NCBI GenBank assembly: GCA_963519075.1
Contig: CAUQMH010000097.1
Span: 1-5,453 of the forward strand
Reading direction: 5' to 3'
Length of the DNA stretch: 5,453 nt
DNA from: JABCPE02 sp963519075
GTDB lineage: Bacteria; Bacteroidota; Bacteroidia; Flavobacteriales; Weeksellaceae
The position numbers and the translations under genes are program-made. Below the pieces are notes generated by a model. It was not told the DNA's origin. It searched no databases and saw only the letters and a list, made by a program, of their open reading frames with translations. Shown one piece after another: positions 1 to 4,714 of this stretch (its first letter is position 1; each line of letters begins with the position of its first letter).

Positions 1-172
1 TGGTCCCAGCGAACAGGCTGTTGATGGGCAGGACAAGGTCATTATCATCAAAACTGATAAAAAGACTTATAGAAAAATGAATGCTTACGGCAACGACCAT
101 GACAGGGAAACTTGGTACGATTTACTACAAATCATCGCAAAGGAATTTGGAAAGAAAGGCATTTATGAATAA
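1..172 (+). CDS. 3' end of a small exported-protein paralog (truncated by window edge)
   Basis: Only the last 56 codons are visible, with frame starting at base 2 and the TAA stop at 170-172. The translation matches the C-terminal 56 residues of the next gene (182-634) at 52 of 56 positions, so this is the tail of an upstream tandem paralog. The four changes relative to the downstream copy are Ala/Pro, Lys/Glu, Tyr/Ser and Thr/Val. It contains the family's VIIIKTDKKTYRKMN strand-like motif and the C-terminal WYDLLQIIAKEFGKKG helix-like segment. The next ATG begins 9 nt after the stop, so the copies are probably co-transcribed. The function is unknown. The start and any signal peptide lie outside the window, so it cannot be said whether the full gene is intact. 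Confidence 0.85.
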   Translation, partial: GPSEQAVDGQDKVIIIKTDKKTYRKMNAYGNDHDRETWYDLLQIIAKEFGKKGIYE

Positions 173-177
173 ATAAA
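1..177 (+). repeat. Direct repeat, copy A (about 94% identical to 463-639)
   Basis: Hand alignment at a constant offset of 462 bp gives 11 mismatches in 177 positions and no gaps. The similarity ends 5 bases after the stop codon, just before the start of the next gene. Because copy A is cut by the window edge, the true repeat may extend further left. It marks a recent duplication of the coding unit. Confidence 0.9.
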
Positions 178-181
178 TTTT

Positions 182-634
182 ATGAAAAAATTATTGTTTA
201 AACTATTTTTTGCATTGGCTTTCGCTTCTATTTCCCTGCATGGGCAGGAGAAAATACAGCAGGTAGAAGTCCATATATTTGGGGGAATGGCTCTTTATTC
301 AAGCCATTACACCATCAATTTTCTATACAAAGAATTTGAAGCAAAACAAGTTATGGGAGAACCAGCAGAGCTCCCAAAGAAAATTTTACTGCTAAATCCA
401 CCTGATAAATGGAGGGTTTTCACAAAGAAAATAAATCTGGATAGATTCAAAAAACTGAGAGATGGTCCCAGCGAACAGCCTGTTGATGGGCAGGACGAGG
501 TCATTATCATCAAAACTGATAAAAAGACTTATAGAAAAATGAACGCCAGCGGCAACGACCATGACAGGGAAGTTTGGTATGATTTACTACAAATCATCGC
601 AAAGGAATTTGGGAAGAAAGGTATTTATGAATAA
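182..634 (+). CDS. Small exported protein of unknown function, middle member of a tandem paralog array
   Basis: This is a 150-residue protein. Residues 1-21 form a Sec signal peptide (MKKLLFK, then a hydrophobic run to ISLHG) with likely cleavage before Gln22, a common Bacteroidota site. There is no lipobox cysteine, so the product is probably periplasmic or secreted. The mature part has a GG motif at residues 34-35 followed by alternating polar and hydrophobic residues (beta-strand-like), a W-x2-F-x2-KINL-x2-F segment around residues 77-89, the strand-like VIIIKTDKKTYRKMN at about 107-121, and a C-terminal helix-like WYDLLQIIAKEF. The last 56 residues are nearly identical to the partial gene upstream, and the middle and C-terminal motifs recur in the lipoprotein gene downstream. 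The layout loosely recalls small Bacteroidota lipoproteins of the DUF6438 kind, but this is only an impression. I do not recognise a function. The first ATG is used, 9 nt after the preceding stop, with no Shine-Dalgarno sequence. Confidence 0.85.
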   Translation: MKKLLFKLFFALAFASISLHGQEKIQQVEVHIFGGMALYSSHYTINFLYKEFEAKQVMGEPAELPKKILLLNPPDKWRVFTKKINLDRFKKLRDGPSEQPVDGQDEVIIIKTDKKTYRKMNASGNDHDREVWYDLLQIIAKEFGKKGIYE

Positions 635-639
635 ATAAA
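463..639 (+). repeat. Direct repeat, copy B (partner of 1-177)
   Basis: This is the second copy of the 177-bp repeat, covering the last 56 codons of the 182-634 gene plus 5 bases downstream. Of the 11 differences from copy A, about five are synonymous (for example AAT/AAC, GGA/GGG, GGC/GGT) and six change amino acids. Seven of the 11 fall in the stretch matching 82-118 of copy A. Confidence 0.9.
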
Positions 640-647
640 CTATTTTT

Positions 648-1154
648 ATGAAAAAGTTTTTCTTTATTTTCGTTTTGTATTGGCTTCATTCTTGTAATGG
701 AACAGAAAAAGCAATGGCCACCAGCCCAGACACTCAGAAAACCAGCATTTCTGAAAAACAAAATGCTGAGAAAATAGAAAGGATAACTTATTCTCAAACA
801 GGAGGAGATACAGGTGGTAAAAATGTACATTTAGTGATAACCAAAGATTCTATTATTTATCGTCTTACAGAAGGTGTAATTGATGAAAAAACCATAGCAA
901 ATTTGTCATTAAATAACAATAATAAAGACTGGGAGGCGTTCATTGATAAAATTGATTTAGAAGATTTTGAAAAGGGAAAACCGAGCAAAGAACTGATAAT
1001 GGATCTCCCTACAACAAAAATCATAATAAAAACTAATAAAAAAGAATATTCTAAAACTAATATTCAAAACAATACAACTTGGGATTACATTACAAAACAA
1101 ATTATAGACATAAAATACTCAAAATTATATAATCATTTAAATTTAAAAAAATGA
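648..1154 (+). CDS. Putative lipoprotein of unknown function, diverged third member of the tandem array
   Basis: This is a 168-residue protein with a lipoprotein signal peptide: MKK, a hydrophobic FFFIFVLYWLHS run, and a lipobox-like LHSC with the acylated Cys at residue 16. A polar, Ser/Thr/Glu/Lys-rich linker follows (residues 17-43). The remainder is homologous in layout to the preceding gene: QTGGDTGG (50-57) aligns with the GG motif, W-x2-F-x2-KIDL-x2-F (95-107) with its KINL segment, TKIIIKTNKKEYSKTN (123-138) with VIIIKTDKKTYRKMN, and a Trp-led C-terminal helix-like segment (145-161) with WYDLLQIIAKEF. The start is 13 nt after the previous stop, and the stop TGA overlaps the gcvT ATG (ATGA), suggesting translational coupling. 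The 3' third is visibly more A/T-rich than gcvT. The product is probably anchored in a membrane. Its function is unknown. Confidence 0.82.
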   Translation: MKKFFFIFVLYWLHSCNGTEKAMATSPDTQKTSISEKQNAEKIERITYSQTGGDTGGKNVHLVITKDSIIYRLTEGVIDEKTIANLSLNNNNKDWEAFIDKIDLEDFEKGKPSKELIMDLPTTKIIIKTNKKEYSKTNIQNNTTWDYITKQIIDIKYSKLYNHLNLKK

Positions 1155-2233
1155 AAAAAACAGCACTTTATAACAAACATGTAGAACTCGGCGCTAAAAT
1201 GGTGCCTTTCGCTGGTTTTGATATGCCTGTACAGTACGCTGGCGTGACGGAAGAACATTTCGCCGTGAGAGAAAAAGCAGGAATGTTTGATGTATCACAC
1301 ATGGGACAGTTCATCATAGAAGGCGCAGGCGCAAAAGATCTTTTGCAATATGTAACTACCAATGACCTAAACACGCTGACTGATGGAAAAGCCCAGTATT
1401 CCTGCCTTCCAAACGGACAAGGAGGAATAGTGGACGACCTCATCATCTACAAAATGGCGGACGAAAAATATTTCGTGGTGGTCAATGCTTCTAACATTGA
1501 AAAAGACTGGAATCATATTTCTAAATTCAATGAAAAATTCGGAGCAAAAATGACCAACATTTCCGATGAAACTTCTCTAATCGCTATCCAAGGGCCTTTG
1601 GCAACACAGATTTTGCAAAAGCTAACCAGCACTAATCTTTCCGAAATACCTTATTATCATTTCACTATCGGAACGGTGGACGGCGTACAGGATGTAATCA
1701 TCTCAAACACAGGTTACACAGGAAGCGGCGGATTTGAGATTTATTTTAAAAATGAAAATGCCGAGCAGCTCTGGAACGCCCTCACAGAAGCGGGAAAAGA
1801 GGAAGGTCTCGTGCCATGCGGGCTGGCAGCAAGAGATACGCTGAGATTAGAAAAAGGATTCTGCCTCTATGGCAATGATATTGATGATTCTACTTCTCCG
1901 CTGGAAGCTGGCCTGGGCTGGATTACGAAACTTGGGAAAGGTGATTTCGTGGATGCTGAATTTTTCAAAAAACAGAAAGAAGAAGGCGTTTCCCGCAAGT
2001 TAGTTGGTTTTGAATTACTAGATAAAGGCGTTCCAAGACACGACTACCCAGTGGTGGATGCAGAAGGAAATGTCATCGGAAAAGTGACATCTGGAACATC
2101 TTCGCCAATGAAAAAAATAGGACTTGGACTAGCTTATGTAAAAACTGAGTTTTCTAAACCAGAATCTGCTATTTTCATCCAAATAAGAAATAAAAACATT
2201 CCTGCAAAGGTGGTAAAAACGCCTTTCGTTTAA
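1151..2233 (+). CDS. gcvT: Glycine cleavage system aminomethyltransferase (T protein)
   Basis: GcvT takes the aminomethyl group carried on the lipoyl arm of H protein and transfers it to tetrahydrofolate, releasing ammonia and forming 5,10-methylenetetrahydrofolate; it acts in the cytoplasm. The 360-residue length is normal. Recognisable family motifs in order: LGAKMVPFAGFDMPVQY near residues 13-29, AGMFDVSHMGQ (43-53), GGIVDDL (91-97, containing the conserved catalytic Asp position), VNASNIEKDW (111-120), TGYTGSGGFE (187-196, folate-pocket region), GLAARDTLRLEKG (224-236), and the C-terminal barrel domain with GVPRHDYPV and GKVTSGTSSP (about 283-330). GSGG in place of the GEDG of E. coli-type enzymes is a variant I associate with Bacteroidota homologs. 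The start is the ATG overlapping the stop of the lipoprotein gene. gcvH and gcvP are not in the window. No glycine riboswitch precedes it, because the upstream sequence is coding. Confidence 0.96.
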   Translation: MKKTALYNKHVELGAKMVPFAGFDMPVQYAGVTEEHFAVREKAGMFDVSHMGQFIIEGAGAKDLLQYVTTNDLNTLTDGKAQYSCLPNGQGGIVDDLIIYKMADEKYFVVVNASNIEKDWNHISKFNEKFGAKMTNISDETSLIAIQGPLATQILQKLTSTNLSEIPYYHFTIGTVDGVQDVIISNTGYTGSGGFEIYFKNENAEQLWNALTEAGKEEGLVPCGLAARDTLRLEKGFCLYGNDIDDSTSPLEAGLGWITKLGKGDFVDAEFFKKQKEEGVSRKLVGFELLDKGVPRHDYPVVDAEGNVIGKVTSGTSSPMKKIGLGLAYVKTEFSKPESAIFIQIRNKNIPAKVVKTPFV

Positions 2234-2262
2234 GATTTTAATTAAATTTTTAGATTATATTT

Positions 2263-2826
2263 ATGAAAAAAACATTTGCATTTATCTTGTTGAGCATCAT
2301 TTCATTAGCAAAGGCTCAGCTGACTGACATTAGATACATTCCTGTAATTTCTACCGATACTATTTCTACCAAGGCTAATCTTTACCCTCATGTATTGAGC
2401 AAAAACAAATTCAATCCGCTGGTTTTTGAAAACGGCTTTAAAGTCGGCGAAAGAAGAGAGGCGGTGAGACTTTGGGACAAGGATATTTTTTACCTTGAAT
2501 TTATCGATAGAAAAATGAACAAAAGAGTTTTCCGACAAATGCCAGAGCTAAAGAAAAACGGAAAATTATTTGAAATCATGCTGCAAGGAGATGTTTCTTG
2601 GTACAGAAGATATTTCAGCTACAGAGCTGACACTTGGGATGCCAACTACGAACACGAAGACTATTTCGTAAAAGGCGACGAGATTGTAAACATCCCTGTA
2701 AAAGGCCGATACAAGAAAAAACTAAAAGCTCTGCTTTCTGACAAACCAGAAATCGCGAAGGAAGTAGACCAAATGGTAGGCGACCGCGACATCAAAGAAA
2801 TTTTAGAGAAATACAACAGCAAATAA
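2263..2826 (+). CDS. Exported protein of unknown function
   Basis: This is a 187-residue protein with a clear Sec signal peptide: MKK, the hydrophobic core FAFILLSIISL, and AKA followed by Gln19, the usual Bacteroidota signal peptidase I site. The mature protein has no cysteine lipobox and no transmembrane segment, so it should be periplasmic or secreted. It is rich in charged and aromatic residues, with alternating strand-like segments (IFYLEFIDRKMNKRVF at about 75-90, KLFEIMLQGDVSWYRRYFSY at 101-120), a DYFVKGDEIVNIP segment (133-145) and a C-terminal Lys-rich helical part (150-185) ending in ILEKYNSK. Small exported proteins with an acidic DYFV-like motif and a C-terminal helical tail are common in flavobacteria, but I cannot name a family. 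The start is 29 nt after the gcvT stop across an A/T-rich gap, so read-through from gcvT is likely. The stop is followed directly by a strong hairpin terminator. Confidence 0.85.
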   Translation: MKKTFAFILLSIISLAKAQLTDIRYIPVISTDTISTKANLYPHVLSKNKFNPLVFENGFKVGERREAVRLWDKDIFYLEFIDRKMNKRVFRQMPELKKNGKLFEIMLQGDVSWYRRYFSYRADTWDANYEHEDYFVKGDEIVNIPVKGRYKKKLKALLSDKPEIAKEVDQMVGDRDIKEILEKYNSK

Positions 2827-2830
2827 GAAA

Positions 2831-2862
2831 AAAAATCCCTCTAAATTATAAGAGGGATTTTT
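2831..2862. terminator. Bidirectional rho-independent terminator between convergent genes
   Basis: A perfect 12-bp stem (AAAAATCCCTCT at 2831-2842 paired with AGAGGGATTTTT at 2851-2862) encloses an 8-base loop. On the plus strand it is followed by a T-rich run after 2857. On the minus strand the A-rich run at 2822-2835 supplies a T tract. It begins 4 nt after the stop of the exported-protein gene, and its right arm overlaps the prmC stop codon (2861-2863). It should therefore end both convergent transcripts. Confidence 0.92.
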
Positions 2863-3706
2863 ATTTTTCGCCAATCACAAATCGGTCATTTTCTGATAAA
2901 TCCTTTACAAGTTCTGATTCTGTGAGAACATCCTGAAACAGCTGCAATGTTTCTTTTCCTAATTTTTGGTTGATTTCCAAAAAAACAGAGCCTCCTTTTT
3001 TCAGGTGGTTTTCAGAGTCTTTAGCTATTTTTTCATAAAAAGCAAGAACTCTGTTTTCAGGAGCAAAAAGCGCAATATTTGGCTCAAAATTCTTCACAGA
3101 ATTCGAAAAATCTTTTCTTTCTAAAACATCTATATACGGAGGATTGCTCACTATGATATCATAAATTTCATCCAGTTTTCCAGTCAAATAATCTTTCTGT
3201 ATAAAATTGATTTTCACCTTATGAAAATCGGCATTTTTTTGGGCTACATTTAGGGCTTTTTCAGAAATGTCAATACTGCTGACCTCGGCATTTGGGAATA
3301 TTTTTGCCAAAGAAATACTGATGCAGCCGCTGCCTGTTCCTACATCCAGAATTTTTAGTTTTTCTTGTTTCAGATGACTCAGCTTGTTTTCTATCAATTC
3401 TATCAATTCCTCTGTTTCAGGGCGTGGAATGAGGACATTTTCATCAACGAAAAATTGATTTCCATAAAAATAAGTTTCGCCCAAAATCTGCTGATAAGGT
3501 TTCCCTTCTTTTAGTATAGATATGATTTTTAGAAACCCTTTTTGGTTTTCGGCAGAAATAGAATTTTCGAGCTGTGAGCGAATATCTATCTTATTCAGAT
3601 TCAATATTTTTTCGCAAAAAATAAAAAATAATTCCTCGCACTCCGCCGAAGTATAAAGGCTTTGGAGCTCCTCGGAAAAAAGATTTTTGACTTGGTTGAT
3701 GGTCAT
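2861..3706 (-). CDS. prmC: Peptide chain release factor N5-glutamine methyltransferase
   Basis: PrmC (HemK) uses S-adenosylmethionine to methylate the glutamine of the GGQ motif in release factors RF1 and RF2, improving peptide release; it acts in the cytoplasm. The 281-residue length is typical. The N-terminal substrate-binding helical domain (about 1-85) ends in QQILGETYFYG, followed by VLIPRPETEEL (91-101), SAM motif I ILDVGTGSGC (119-128), the acidic SIDIS strand end (144-148), the NPPY catalytic motif (188-191) that contacts the glutamine side chain, and FEPNIALFAP (207-216). The start is set at the ATG at 3706 (MTINQVKNLF). The frame stays open to 3781, but that extension would be 25 Lys/Ile/Phe-rich residues encoded across the DnaA boxes and a promoter element, and the family normally begins near MTI. 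It is divergent from parA and convergent with the exported-protein gene, sharing its terminator. Confidence 0.95.
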   Translation of the reverse strand: MTINQVKNLFSEELQSLYTSAECEELFFIFCEKILNLNKIDIRSQLENSISAENQKGFLKIISILKEGKPYQQILGETYFYGNQFFVDENVLIPRPETEELIELIENKLSHLKQEKLKILDVGTGSGCISISLAKIFPNAEVSSIDISEKALNVAQKNADFHKVKINFIQKDYLTGKLDEIYDIIVSNPPYIDVLERKDFSNSVKNFEPNIALFAPENRVLAFYEKIAKDSENHLKKGGSVFLEINQKLGKETLQLFQDVLTESELVKDLSENDRFVIGEK

Positions 3707-3715
3707 TGAAAAAAT

Positions 3716-3748
3716 TTTATCCACAAAGATAAGAAATGTGTGGATAAA
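3716..3748. promoter_or_regulatory. Inverted pair of perfect DnaA boxes
   Basis: TTATCCACA at 3717-3725 and its reverse complement TGTGGATAA at 3739-3747 both match the standard DnaA box consensus exactly. Together with one flanking pair they make a perfect 10-bp inverted repeat (3716-3725 and 3739-3748) separated by 13 bases. The stretch just to the right (3745-3800) has about 9 G/C in 56 bases. I infer DnaA binding, which could serve origin function or control of the divergent prmC and parA promoters. I did not see a third perfect box in the window. Confidence 0.7.
3724..3731 (-). promoter_or_regulatory. -7 promoter element for prmC
   Basis: Read on the minus strand this is TATCTTTG, an exact fit to the flavobacterial -7 consensus TAnnTTTG, 17 nt before the prmC ATG. 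No TTG lies at the usual upstream distance, so the -33 element is weak or absent. The element lies between the two DnaA boxes and shares two bases with the left one, so DnaA binding there would be expected to block it. Confidence 0.5.
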
Positions 3749-3809
3749 TTTACGAATAGATAATCTTTTGATTTTTAACAATTTACAGAATTATTGATTT
3801 TTGACATGC

Positions 3810-3818
3810 CGTGAAACA
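3810..3818 (+). promoter_or_regulatory. parS-like half site upstream of parA
   Basis: CGTGAAACA matches the centre and right half of the palindromic parS consensus TGTTTCACGTGAAACA. The left half fits poorly, with about 2 of 8 positions matching. It lies just upstream of the parA -7 element, where ParB binding could repress its own operon. A lone half site may also be chance. Confidence 0.25.
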
Positions 3819-3831
3819 TTAAAAATAATTG

Positions 3832-3839
3832 TATTTTTG
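3832..3839 (+). promoter_or_regulatory. -7 promoter element for parA
   Basis: TATTTTTG is an exact match to TAnnTTTG, 18 nt before the parA ATG at 3858, implying a very short leader. The upstream TTGACA at 3801-3806 looks like a -33/-35 box but is 28 nt from the -7 element, longer than the usual spacing of about 17-23. A weaker GTG at 3811 has the right spacing (18 nt). Confidence 0.55.
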
Positions 3840-3857
3840 GAGCCTAATATTTTGAAT

Positions 3858-4661
3858 ATGGGTAAAATTATAGGTGTTGCCAATCAAAAAGGAGGTGTAG
3901 GAAAAACTACCACTTCGGTAAATCTAGCCTCTGCATTGGGCGTTTTAGAGAAAAAAGTTTTATTAATAGATGCAGACCCACAGGCCAATGCTACTTCTGG
4001 TCTGGGCGTAGAGGAAGTTACATATTCCACATATGACCTTTTGGAACATCACGCCAAAGTTCGTGAATGCATCCTCCCTACTTCTTCACCAAATGTAGAT
4101 ATTATCCCATCTCATATAGATTTAGTAGCGGCAGAGATAGAACTGGTGGACAAGGAAAACCGCGAATACATGCTGAAAGAAGCTCTGAAGGAGATAAAAA
4201 ACGAGTACGACTATATCATTATAGACTGTGCGCCGAGTTTGGGGCTTATTACCATCAATGCACTTACTGCTGCGGATTCGGTTATAATCCCTGTTCAGTG
4301 TGAATATTTCGCATTAGAAGGGCTTGGAAAACTTCTAAACACCATTAAAAACATACAAAGCTTCCACAATCCTAACTTAGACATTGAAGGGCTTCTTCTA
4401 ACGATGTTTGACTCTCGTCTAAGGCTTTCTAACCAAGTGGTAGAAGAAACCAACTCGCATTTCCCTGAAATCGTTTTCGAAACTATCATCAGCAGAAATA
4501 CGCGTCTGAGCGAGGCGCCGAGTTTTGGTGAAAGTATCCTAAAATACGATGCCGAGAGCAAAGGTGCTGTGCAGTATATACAGCTGGCAGAGGAAATTTT
4601 GCTAAAAAATGAACAAAAAATTCCGAGCAAAAAGAAAGAAAGTAAAAAATCAAAAAAGTAA
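3858..4661 (+). CDS. parA: Chromosome partitioning ATPase ParA (Soj family)
   Basis: ParA is a DNA-binding Walker ATPase that forms a nucleoid-bound gradient along which ParB-parS complexes move, segregating replicated origins. The 267-residue product begins MGKIIGVANQ. The deviant Walker A KGGVGKTT (11-18) has the signature Lys11 and catalytic Lys16; Walker A' is LLIDADPQ (35-42); Walker B is IIIDCAPSLG (120-129). Later conserved stretches are PVQCEYFALEGL (145-156), LTMFDSR (181-187) and RNTRLSEAPSFG (213-224). There is no N-terminal helix-turn-helix extension, so it is of the short chromosomal Soj type. The tail (about 255-267) is a Lys/Ser-rich run, plausibly a flexible DNA-contacting tail. 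The ATG at 3858 is chosen because the family starts just before KIIGVANQKGG; an in-frame TTG at 3801 would put the promoter inside the gene. parB follows 53 nt downstream. Confidence 0.96.
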   Translation: MGKIIGVANQKGGVGKTTTSVNLASALGVLEKKVLLIDADPQANATSGLGVEEVTYSTYDLLEHHAKVRECILPTSSPNVDIIPSHIDLVAAEIELVDKENREYMLKEALKEIKNEYDYIIIDCAPSLGLITINALTAADSVIIPVQCEYFALEGLGKLLNTIKNIQSFHNPNLDIEGLLLTMFDSRLRLSNQVVEETNSHFPEIVFETIISRNTRLSEAPSFGESILKYDAESKGAVQYIQLAEEILLKNEQKIPSKKKESKKSKK

Positions 4662-4697
4662 AACGCTCTTATAATAATTAAAACAAAAAGAGCGTTT
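4661..4697 (+). terminator. Hairpin between parA and parB (weak terminator or processing site)
   Basis: A perfect 10-bp inverted repeat, AAACGCTCTT (4661-4670) and AAGAGCGTTT (4688-4697), surrounds a 17-base A/T-rich loop. The left arm begins on the last base of the parA stop codon. Only three T residues close the right arm and the sequence then reads GTAAAC, so this is not a strong intrinsic terminator on the plus strand. It could attenuate parB relative to parA, protect the parA transcript end, or be a protein-binding palindrome. No clear TAnnTTTG element for a separate parB promoter is visible in the gap. Confidence 0.6.
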
Positions 4698-4714
4698 GTA
4701 AACATACAAAATCT

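Noticed and set aside
594..830. 78-codon minus-strand open frame over the start of the lipoprotein gene
   Set aside because: It overlaps a well-supported plus-strand gene and has no recognisable motif or start context of its own.
1100..1150. Glycine riboswitch ahead of gcvT
   Set aside because: Glycine riboswitches precede gcvT in some bacteria, but this sequence is the coding end of the lipoprotein gene and shows no conserved aptamer-like structure.
2234..2262. Separate promoter for the exported-protein gene after gcvT
   Set aside because: The 29-nt gap is A/T-rich and contains TATATTTA, one base off TAnnTTTG, but has no room for a -33 element within the gap and no terminator after gcvT, so co-transcription is simpler.
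3707..3781. N-terminal extension of PrmC to 3781
   Set aside because: The extra 25 residues are low-complexity, encoded across the DnaA boxes and the prmC -7 element, and PrmC homologs normally begin near MTI at 3706.
3803..3818. Complete parS site
   Set aside because: Only the right half and centre fit the 16-base palindrome; the left half matches at about 2 of 8 positions, so it is listed only as a half site.
3801..3857. N-terminal extension of ParA from a TTG start at 3801
   Set aside because: It adds 19 residues not expected in Soj-type ParA, and would place the TAnnTTTG promoter element and parS-like half site inside the gene. The ATG at 3858 fits the family start.
4295..4705. 136-codon open frame on the minus strand across the end of parA and the gap
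   Set aside because: It lies opposite strongly supported parA, translates to a Ser/Phe-rich sequence with no recognisable motif, and has no support as a gene.
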